Shown here one piece after another: positions 23,401 through 35,400 of a stretch of 64,000 bases of DNA (its first letter is position 1; each line of letters opens with the position of its first letter). The DNA comes from Haliotis asinina (Eukaryota > Mollusca > Gastropoda > Lepetellida > Haliotidae). The position numbers were made by a program, and so were the translations under genes. A model generated the notes under the pieces. It worked only from the letters and a program-made list of their open reading frames with translations, searched no databases and was not told the origin of the DNA. The stretch covers positions 28,506,001 to 28,570,000 of the forward strand of contig NC_090291.1 of assembly GCF_037392515.1 (NCBI RefSeq), given 5' to 3'.

Positions 23401-26400
23401 CAAGCCTTTCAGACTCATAGAGATCCTGGCACACCCAAAGATGTGAGTAACCTTGAAAATTTAACTGGTTTGTGTTTGGAGCAATGATTATGGGTTTTTG
23501 AATGATTATTGAGCAAATAGTCAATACAATGCTGTACAACCTATCATTATGTCAGTAACATATTATGAAAATTAGATCACCACAGTAACTTACGTTCATA
23601 CAACATTTCTCTCACACTTGGAATCAAATATTCAAACATACATCTGTTTGCTCAGTGAGAAATTTGGCTGCCTCTGTGGACTAGCTGATAGAACATACAT
23701 TGAGTGTGGAATATCTGTATTTTGATCGTCTTCGACATCATACCAGAAAATGTAAAAACAAGGTACTTCTACAATGTCTGGCACTTGGAATGACAGGATA
23801 AAGCAAGGGCTCAGAGTCAGTAATAGTTGCTAGACACAGAGTGCTCATAGTCATAGTGCTGACATTATGGATATTGTTGCCCCGGACAACCCAAGCTGCC
23901 TGTGAGGCACTGTGTTAATAGTCACATGACATCCCACTGGGTACCCATTTTCTGATGGGTGGACAGAGGCAATTTTGAACAAACTCTCTTGCCTAAGGTG
24001 TGATCACATTGATGCTTTGTTATGGGGCAGGACAGGAGTCCAAGAAACTAGAGTCCAGATGGCAAACACAGGCCCTCATCCATAGACACTCCATGACCAA
24101 CTTAGCTTATTACCAGATTTGTGATCTGCTCTCTATGCATAAGACCGTACACCACCACTAGTATTCTGTATTTGAGTGAGGAATTCATGCTGAACTGCGG
24201 CATGGTATTTCACTGGACTATGACTACAAAAGTGGCATAAGCCCCGATCAATACAGGCCCCTCTTGATGTTTGTAAGTGACCAATCCTGTTGATACAGAA
24301 ATCATTCATCAATAGTTAATTCAAGTAGAAAGTGTGGAGACACCTACTGAATGACTTTAAAACTAAGAGTAATAGATTATTTACACAGCTAGTGCCAGTA
24401 TATTGATGTATATGTGTTGAAGGAGAATTTGGAAAGGATATTTGCAGGCAAACATACCAGTCATGCATGTTCTAATTTTGTGATTTTATGCGTGTGATTA
24501 CATGATATATTGTCAATTTTATTATCTTGATAGCCCGGATTAATCATACATCTAAACAATTCCACTTAAGTAATGCTGGATACATGAGTGAGTGAGTTTA
24601 GGTTTACGCCGCAATCATCACTATTGCAGCTGTATGGTGTCGGTTTGTAAATATTCGAGTCTGGACCAGACAATCCAGTGATCAACAGCATGAGTATCGA
24701 TATGTGCAATTGGGAACTGATGACATGTCAACCAAGTCAGCGAGCCTGACCACTTGATCCTGTTAGCTGCCTCTTATGACAAGCATAGTCGCCTTTTATG
24801 GCAGTCTGATACATGCCTTAATCAGTAGTAATATTAAAGGAAATGATGTCCTTAACATATATGGATGTTCAGATATTATTTGTTGTTCACTGGTCCCGAG
24901 GGGGCCATGGGCTCATGTATCCTCGAGGTTTGTTTATGTTCATAAACATAAACAAACCTTGAGGGTACATGAGCCCATGGACCCCGAGGGACTAGTGAAC
25001 AACATATTTATCTTACCGAACACCTGAACTTTAATTTTGAACTGTTTGAAGAACTTCTGTTGAGGACAGCACAAGGTAAACAGATTTAGAGTTATCTCCC
25101 TTCCATCGATTTTCAACCGCAAGACATCAGTAATTTCTTGCTTGATAATCATAGAATAGCGCTTAGCCAATCAGAAAGCGACGTATGATAAGGAAATATG
25201 TAATGTGTGACAGTGCTAACCATTCCCTGTTTCCCTACAGCAATATGCCACAACCCTGGTGATGAAGCTGCAGATGTTTATACAAGTAAGTCTTCCACTT
25301 TTCCCCTCTACCCTGTAATGCTTGCACAGCCAATATGGGGTAGCCTAGTAATCAAAAAAAGTAAATTTAAAGTATTTATCCAACGCAGTGAAAAAGATCA
25401 AGGTTTGATTGCTCATACAGGTACAATGTCTGAAGCCCATTTCCGGTTTTTCCCATTTTGATATTCTTGTAACATTGCTAAACTGATGTAAAATCAGTCC
25501 TACTCTCTGGCTCACTGTCCCAATATATACACTATGAAATATGCTCATATTATGATCTCACCATGTGTGACCTGGCTGATAGCGCTTGGCAAGACAATAT
25601 TGGTCAGTTACAGCTTGTCCACGGCTCATTTCAGATGAGTGGTTGATGTGAAATGGCTTGAATTTAGTCCAAAACTACTGACCCGGATGTCCACTAGTCC
25701 TGGATTACCAGACTGGTGCCCATGTCTGTCCCTGCTCATGTTATTTACCACAGGTTGGTTCAAGCCGGACATGCAACATACACACTTACAGCCTTTGATA
25801 TGGCCAGAGTAGCATTTCCTGTCTGATCCATCACTTGAACAATTGTGGGAAAAATTATTGCTGGTTTCATGATTGACTCTTATCTTCAGCCCCGATCCCC
25901 AAACCATTTGTCTCTTTAGTGGTTCTTCTGACTGAAAGTGTACATGATATTGCAGGAGGTGAACAACACTCTAGAAGAGGCGGGGCAACAGGCACTGCAG
26001 AATCTTCCAAGGTGCTGACATGAACCAATACTTACATGCATGAAGACAACATACATGAGGGAGTCTGGGTCAGAATGGGACCACATTGTCCCAAGCTTAT
26101 CATAAGACCTGACTAGACTCTGTGTGGCACGGCCGATTGATTGTCATCTTAGCTCCATATTGTAGATCATTTATCATGCTTTCAGTCATTGGTTCTCCTG
26201 TCTGAACTTCCAGTATGTACTGGCTGGTGTAGATGTAGTAATAGTTGGGATGTTGCTCAGTGCAGCACCCTCTCTAGAAATGTGAACTCAGTAAGGAACA
26301 TTTTGGCAAGGTTCTTTGTGATACAAATTTGCTCATCACCAAGACATCACCAAGATGACCTAAAATGACTTAGCTAACCCATTGTTTTCATTGATAAAGG

Positions 26401-29400
26401 ATGTTTTTAGGTAATATTAAGCTTAAAGTTGTAAGAGGTTCATGATCCTATATTGTTTCCCTTCTATATGCAGTTTTTAATTTTCACAAAAAATTTTCAA
26501 AATAATTGGGTTTATACCAAATTCAGAGTTATGCGTGAAGTGGATGCTGTGAGACAAGAGGCTTCCTTGCTGCAGGACCAGATGAGGACAGTCAAACAGG
26601 ACATCCAGAAGGTGGGTGTCCAATGTAGGACAGTCAAGCAGGACATCCAGAATGTGGGTGTCCAGTGTAGGACAGTCAAACAGGACATCCAGAAAGTAGA
26701 TGTCCAGTGTAGGACAGTCAAACAGGACATCCAGAAGGTTGGTATCCAGTGTTGGACAGTCAAACAGGACATCCAGAAGGTAGGTGTCTAGTGTTGGACA
26801 GTCAAACAGGTCATCCAGAAGGTGGGTGTCCAGTGTTGGACAGTCAAACAGGTCATCCAGAAGGTGGGTGTCCAGTGTTGGACAGTCAAACAGGGCATCC
26901 AGAAGGTAGGTGTCTAGTGTTGGACAGTCAAACAGGTCATCCAGAAGGTGGGTGTCCAGTGTTGGACAGTCAAACAGGACATCCAGAAGGTGGGTGTCTA
27001 GTGTTGGACAGTCAAACAGGTCATCCAGAAGGTGGGTGTCCAGTGTTGGACAGTCAAACAGGTCATCCAGAAGGTAGGTGTCCAGTGTTGGACAGTCAAA
27101 CAGGTCATCCAGAAGGTGGGTGTCCAATGTTGGACAGTCAAACAGGTCATCCAGAAGGTGGGTGTCCAGTGTTGGACAGTCAAACAGGTCATCCAGAAGG
27201 TGGGTGTCCAGTGTTGGACAGTCAAACAGGTCATCCAGAAGGTAGGTGTCCAGTGTTGGACAGTCAAACAGGTCATCCAGAAGGTGGGTGTCCAGTGTTG
27301 GACAGTCAAACAGGTCATCCAGAAGGTGGGTGTCCAGTGTTGGACAGTCAAACAGGACATCCAGAAGGTTGGTATCCAGTGTTGGACAGTCAAACAGGTC
27401 ATCCAGAAGGTGGGTGTCCAGTGTTGGACAGTCAAACAGGTCATCCAGAAGGTGGGTGTCCAGTGTTGGACAGTCAAACAGGACATCCAGAAGGTAGGTG
27501 TCCAGTGTTGGACAGTCGAACAGGACATCCAGAAGGTGGGTGTCCAGTGTTGGACAGTCAAACAGGACATCCAGAAGGTAGGTGTCCAGTGTTGGACAGT
27601 CCAACAGGTCATCCAGAAGGTGGGTGTCCAGTGTTGGACAGTCAAACAGGTCATCCAGAAGGTGGGTGTGGTGTCCAGTGTTGGACAGTCAAACATTTCA
27701 TCCAGAAGGTGGGTGTCCAGTGTTGGACAGTCAAACAGGTCATCCAGAAGGTGGGTGTCCAGTGTTGGACAGTCAAACAGGTCATCCAGAAGGTGGGTGT
27801 CCAGTGTTGGACAGTCAAACAGGACATCCAGAAGGTGGGTGTCCAGTGTTGGACAGTCAAACAGGTCATCAAGAAGGTGGGTGTCCAGTGTTGGACAGTC
27901 AAACAGGTCATCCAGAAGGTGGGTGTCCAGTGTTGGACAGTCAAACAGGTCATCCAGAAGGTGGGTGTCCAGTGTTGGACAGTCAAACAGGTCATCCAGA
28001 AGGTGGGTGTCCAGTGTTGGACAGTCAAACAGGACATCCTGAAAGTTGGTGTCCAGTGTAGGACAGTCGAATAGGACATCCAGGTGGTGGTTGTCCAGTG
28101 TTGGACAGTCAAACAGGACATCCAGAAGGTTGGTATCCAGTGTTAGACAGTCAAACAGGACATAAAGAAGGTGGGTGTCCAATGTTGGACAGTCAAACAG
28201 GACATCCAGAAGGTAGGTGTCTAGTGTTGGACAGTGAAACAGGACATCCTGAAAGTTGGTGTCCAGTGTAGGACAGTCGAATAGGACATCCAGGTGGTGG
28301 TTGTCCAGTGTTGGACAGTCAAACAGTCCTTCCAGAAGGTTGGTATCCAGTGTTAGACAGTCAAACGGGACATCCAGAAGGTAGGTGTCTAGTGTTGGAC
28401 AGTCAAACAGGTCATCCAGAAGGTGGGTGTCCAGTGTTGGACAGTCAAACAGGACATCCAGAAGGTGGGTGTCTAGTCTTGGACAGTCAAACAGGACATC
28501 AAGAAGGTGGGTGTCTAGTGTTGGACAGCCAAACAGGACATCCAGAAGGTGGGTGTCTAGTCTTGGACAGTCAAACAGGACATCAAGAAGGTGGGTGTCC
28601 AGTGTAGGACAGTCAATACACAACATCAAAGAACTTGATATAATCTGTCCCCTGTGGGAGAAATTAAAGACCATTATATTTATGTGGTTCAAACCAGGTA
28701 ATGAATAGAATCAGATAATAAGAAAAAAAGTGTCGAGATGTGTTGAGTGGAACTATGTGATTGATTTGTTGCAGGTGGAACAGAACACGGCCCATTCCAT
28801 GCAGACCTTGCTGAAACTGGACTCCATAAAATCCCGAATGAAGACAACAGCCGATGCTCTCAAGGTATGCACTACTGTGTCATCTGTTCAGCAATCTCTG
28901 TGGAAGTCTTATATTGTATTGTGCGGTTTGTTGCCACATGTTCGGTATCATTCTCATTTCTGTAGTATTACATTCCACTACTGCTTTGTTGTAGGAGGCA
29001 GACAACTGGACAACACTGAGCACTGATGTGGAGGATGTCTTCCAGTCCCAGGACATACAGACGGTCAGTTCATCTTCTGTAGCAGTAGTGGACAGTATTT
29101 GTATTGGTAAACTGGGTGGTATCAAAGATAAAAAATTCTTGGGCTTTTCCTTTAGTTCAGTGGGAGAAAACAATATAAAATCATTGATGTACAGAAGTGG
29201 TTATATTGGATAAACTAAATGCCAGATTGAACCAATCTGATATGTCAAATCAAACCATTTGCCTTATTCTTGCAGATCACTGCCAAACTGAGTGGCATGC
29301 AGCAAAGCTTGGTAAGTATGTCTTCAGGCGACTATCTTCCAGCCATGGCCAGGTGCAATTAGTCAAGTGATATGATTGCAGCTTCCAATTATTGTCTGGA

Positions 29401-32400
29401 CAGATGCCAAATAGGTATTGTTCCACTTTTTAGTAAGAGCATTGTCAAGTACCTCCAGGATTGCTGGATTAAGAAGTCATCATGAGAGGGCTATCAACAG
29501 CTCATTCCTCATGGGTATGGTAGGAATGAGGTCTTGTGACTTGGCTTGGCAACTCCATGGTGCCAATAGTCTTCTGCTCCATATGTCCATATTTACCTTG
29601 GAAAGAGAATGTTTTGTCGTTATCACCCAGACCTGTGAAGGTCTCGAGGTAGAATAGGCCATCAGCAACCCATGCTTGCCATAAAAGGCATCTATGCTTG
29701 TCGTAAGAGGCGACTATCGGGATCGTGTGGTCGGGCTCGCTGACTTGGTTGACGCATGTCATCAGTTCCCAATTGCACAGATAGATGCTCAGGTCGTTGG
29801 TCACTGGATTGTCTGGTACAGACTCGATTATTTACAGACTGCCGCCATATGGCTGGAATATTGCTGAGTGCAGCATAAAACTAAAATCACTCACTCACTC
29901 ACTCACTCACTCACTCACTCTCATCCAGCACAGTGTCACATACACATCTACAGGGTCGTGTTAGCAGTCAGTAAGATTTGTAACAGATCTGCACATGTGC
30001 TATTGGTTTCTCACATTCATATGTTGCTGCCTGATATTTTGTGTTTGAGTCTGTTGAAAAATTGTTCTTATCATTACGTACAGGGTTATAGGGATTTGTC
30101 TATGTAAACTGTGCACCTGTGTAACCTGTGTATACTTTCATAGTCTGGTAGCTCCCTAATGGTTTTCTGGAGATGTGGAATAGGCTTGAGGCAGACGTAC
30201 ATCAAATGTAGGTAAAGGAACAATGAATTGCCCCAAAAGGCAGTTGACAAAGGTGAAAAATTATCTGTAGCCACACGTCTTTCCTTGTTTATCCTTGTTT
30301 ATACTTATTTGTACATATACCTTTACATATACTCGTCTGCCTCACTTATTCTTCTGTTTACAGCAAATGTTGGTGGACACCCCTGATTATGCCTCACGAT
30401 GTCAACACCTTGAGAAACTCAAGAACCGTCTGGAAGCCCTATTGAGTCCTCAGCTAGTGGCAGCATTCAACAGCCAGTCTTTAGGTTCGTCTTGTAATGA
30501 CCAACTTTCTGCTGGTGGCAGACTTAGGTTAGTCTTGTAATAACCCACTCTCAGCAGGTAGAAGACTTAGGTTAGTCTTGTAATGGCCTGTTCCCTGCTG
30601 GTGGCAGACGTATGTTAGTCTTGTAATGTCCTCACAGCTGGTGGCAACATTCAACAGCCATTCTTTAGATTAGTCTTCTAATGACCAACTCTCAGCTGGT
30701 GGCAGACTTAGGTTAGTCTTGTAATGACCTACTCTCAGCTGGTGGCAACATTCAACAGCCAGTCTTTAAGTTAGTTTTGTAATGACCTACCCTCAGCTGG
30801 TGGCAGCTTCAACAACTAGTCCTTAGCCCAGTCTAGTCTGTGATCAAGCGTTTGAAGTGTTTGCGAGATAATGCTTTGGTGCTGCAGAATCTGCCCAGAT
30901 GTACACGAAAATGTTTGAGAATATTGACCGTCTGCCACAACTGTACAAATACTACCACAAGTGTCACAAGGTAGGTCAAGTTTACCATTGCCTGAGATGG
31001 TCTCAGTGCATATGTCAAAATTATGACTTTTGTTTATCCTGACTCATGCTTGTATGTGTATCTCATTCCTTTATGCAAAGACAGTGGAACACTTGAAATC
31101 CCTTGAAGTTCCCGTCTTTTAAAGCAGACTTTCAATACACTTACCCATAGGAAGCCTCCCACAAAAAACAGTATCAGGCTAATTTCCCCCAGGACAACTG
31201 CCCCCTACACAATATTTAGTGCTGTACATCTTTGGTCTGTATTAATTATCATTACGATATGAAATTGTTGATAAATTTATATATTTTTTGTGTTGTTGAA
31301 CATGTATTTCATCATGTGAGATTATGTTTTCACTGATGAAATCGTGCTCCTGGTGAAGGTTACAGCTGTCACTAGTGTCAGCAGCTGTTCCATATTATTA
31401 TGTCCTGCTTGCACGGTTATTTGCTCTTCCATTGTTCACTGTGAAGTTGATAAGAATTTTGTTTGTATTTGTTTACTGTTCAAATACGTGCATCTGGTAG
31501 CCGTGTGCTAACTACTGCTGATATTCAGGTATATAGTGAATCACCTTACATATACCAGGGGTGCCGTCAGGATAGCATGGAGACTAGGTCGTCATCAGAA
31601 TCTCTGTCATCTCAGGCAAAGAAGTTGAAATCATCTTCGTCCTTCTAGACTAGTCTTCAACTGCTAGATCTTCACTCAATGAACGGATCAGCTCTTCTTC
31701 AAAGTCTGTCCCAACGAAGGAGACATGTATGACGTATCTTGACACCTACTACCTGAGGTACAGAGCTTCAGGGAATCAGCTCAACATGCAGCATCTAGCA
31801 GACATTCAGACACTAACATCAGGTCACCATGCACCAGCAGCAAGGCATTCAACAAGATTAGTTTCATGCTTCATACAACCCGGTTACTACAGTCAACCTG
31901 TACCAACATGGGGAAGCATGGAAATTTCTTCACAACATCTCTAAGATAACAATGATATAACACCAACACAATGACCATGAGGACATTCTACCTTTGTCAG
32001 TTTTAAGCAGCGAAAGATTTCGCGCGCTTCTAGTCAGTCATTCATACACATGGTCACTTGTGCATCTCCAAGACAAGTCCGAATGCTAGCGACGGAATCA
32101 CCAACTGCTTTAGATTTCATGATGATGATCATTTGGCTGCAACACCGATGATGTCACATTTGGAATCTGATTGGTCTTCGGAGGACAACACTTTTTGCAG
32201 AATGCAGGTAGTGTTCTCATGTCAGGAATGTGTCTACAGATGTAAACAACCTGTCCATCTTTGGAATGATGTCATTTACCACCCAGACAGCAGTTTACAG
32301 TGGCATTTGATTGTAGTTGCAAGGCAAGAGCTCTTTTATCAGCAGATTAACGTTGTTTAGCTGGGGGCTTGCAGCAACAAATGGCAGTTTTTTGATGTGA

Positions 32401-35400
32401 CAGCCAGCCAGCTATAAACAGACTTCACATTCAGGACAGCTTGCTCACAACTTACTGTGTTGACAATCTGAAGACAAAGTGATTTCGGTACCAATGTCTT
32501 CATTACATATGAAGCGTGTGCCTCTTCATACAACTTCACTAACTTTCTTCATGTATATTCAGCTGATTGAAATATTCCTGCAGCAACTTGCATGGCGTAC
32601 ACAGAACAGTATCACATTACCCAAAGAGTACTGATGAATTCGTTCTGGCGCAAGCTCTACATTCAGGGGATGAAAAATCTTCACAACATGATAGTGTCAT
32701 GACAAGATTCAAGCCATGATACCGCAAGTTTTACTCTCTCAGTTACCACTATGACAGTGACTGTGTCGTCTCAGTCTACTCACCTCAGCGCTGCATTTGA
32801 CCTGAAGGGGAAGACTACAAATACGCTCATTACATTACACAGAAATTTATTTCACAGAGCTGAACTGCAACAGTCATCTCTACGTAGATGTGTCGTTACC
32901 AGACTGGGATGCCCACCTGGACAACATTCCTGCATGAATTTTGGCGAGCAACAGACAGGCAACAGAATCCAGCGTGGCCTGACCAACCGCCATTTCCGAT
33001 TCTATTAGCATATAAGCATGACTCAGGATAAGGAAAAATATGATATTTTGAGTAAAATTGATATTTTATACTATCCTGACTCATGACGTCAAGTCCTCCT
33101 ACTACCCCTCTCAGGCACGCTGAATTCCCAGCAATTCTTTGATCAGGCTTATGGAATTACAGAGAGAGTGACAAACAGGGCTGGTCATGTGACCGATGTA
33201 GCTGGAAACAGGGAGACTACCTGTGGGTGAGTGTATTGTACGTCTGCTTCAAAAGAAGCAAACTTCAAGGGATTTCAAGTGTTCCGACATCTTTGTGTAA
33301 AGTGAGGAGATAAGCATATAAGCATGCGTCAGGATGAGTATTACATATCAGTTTTACTCAAAAATTACATTGAATGAATTTGTGTTAAATTGAATATAGA
33401 AGTCAGCCATGTGGCAAGGAGACCTGTTTTTTCCTGCCAGTTCACTTTTATTGATATTAAGTAAGACATGTATCCAAGAAACTTCCTTGGGTTAAAGCAG
33501 GAAGTAAGTTTCATTCATTGTGTATCGTCTGAATTTCTTGAATATGAGAGAACCAAAAATTCTCTTGATGTCATCGTTGATCACTGTTGTATCTTGGCAA
33601 CAGCAACAGCTTCTACAAGCATGGAAGGACATCCTGGAGACAAAGCAGGACGACACCGTGGTGGTGTGGATGACAGACTTCTACGACCATCTCACCTCCA
33701 CCTGGCACTCACAGGTAATTATGCAGACTCTCAGTTTATAGTCATTCGCGGTAACTATACAACTGAAGCTTGAATGGTGTCCCAATGGTGCATCGTATAA
33801 ACAGCACCTGAGTGAGTGAGTGAGTGAGTGAGTGAGTGAGTTTAGTCTTATGCTGCTTTTAGCAATATTCCAGCAGCATCACTTCAGGGACATAAGAAAT
33901 GGGCTTCACACATTGTACTCACATGCGGAATCGAACTCGGACCTTCGGCATGACTAACAAACGCTTTATCCACTAGGCTACCCCACCACTCCAACAGCAT
34001 TTGAGATGGAACACCATGAATATCTTGAGTGTCTTCACATCTCTCACATGACCTAGTTATATGGTCGAACTAATGGTAGTTACAATGAAAGATTCCCTCA
34101 CAAGTTCAACAAATTTTGTGACTCTTTGACCACGTTAGAGATTTAGGATATTGAATAGTGTCAGTGTACATGTATTTGAAATGGCATGAAATACTAAACT
34201 GTCTTAACCTGTAATGTACGCAACCTATTATCTACATGTGGTAATAGTTGTGGCATGCCATTTTCTGCTCTCATTTTATTACTCTGAAGTAATATTAAAA
34301 ACAGGGATTTCCGCGGATCCGCGGAAGTCCGCGTTTTTTTACATCCCCAGGGTCATTTTTCTGAAACGTCTAAATATATATACAGTGTTAATATTGATTT
34401 TAGAAGCCATATTTAGTGTGTAAAATGCCAAAATCCCCCTGGGCCCCCGACCAGGCTCCGCCCTGGACCTGGCTAGACCCCCGACTAGTTTTCAGCTGTA
34501 AATGAAAATTTCCATTCTCATCCCTGTAAAAACAAATAAGTACAGAACAAATTTTTTTTCATGTGTCAAAATTTGTTTTTGTTTGAAGATATTAGGCAGA
34601 TATCATAAGGAATTGATGAATATGTACCACGTGTGCAGACAAAAATTGTCTGTGCCCCAAGTAGCTAATTCATGTTGTGTATACATTGGACTACAGGCCT
34701 GCAATCTGAAATATTACAGTGGCTCTGTAAATGTATCACTGTTAGTTGAATACAGGCATCTTGAAGTCATACGAACAGCATTGGAGCTCCTCTCATTAAA
34801 AAATACACTGGCCACAAGGGACCACAAGGGCCACAAGTCAATACACTGAACACTCAAGGAAAAATAGATGGAAAACTAGATACCTAGTGGGGTGGTAATG
34901 TCAGTAATTAGTGAGTGAGTGAATTTTAGCTCAGTTTCACAGTATACCAGCATTGTGATGTTGGGGAACACCAGGAATGGACTTCCTAGCTTGTACCAAT
35001 GTGGGGATCAAACCTGGGCCTTTGGGGTGAGTTGTGGATACCTTAACCACTGGGCTACCCCGCCTACCCATGTGTAAATATACAGTTGCTCATGGTATTG
35101 TTTGTTTTGCATACATGATTAGTTCATGCACATTTAGGAATGTAGACACTATCATAGTCATGTTGTTTTGTGTTACTCAGGTAAAATGGTGTAGCCAGGT
35201 GTTCACTGACCCTGTCCCGATTGTATGTGACCTGATCACAGAATCACTGGCTAGTCTAGACCCTAGTCTCTCCACATGCTTCGCCAACCTGCTGTCTGAG
35301 AGAGGGGAGACACTTGCAACTCTAACTGAACTTAAACAGGTAAGCATTAGTCTAGCATTTCACTAGTTAGCAAAATACTTGAGATCAACAGGTGAGCAAT

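Noticed and set aside
26477-28692. Very long open frames on both strands (up to 564 codons, e.g. [14 protein letters not shown] repeats)
   Set aside because: They lie wholly in the 42-bp tandem array. With a period divisible by three, an open unit stays open in every copy. The only supported coding part is COG7 exon 5 (26527-26611).
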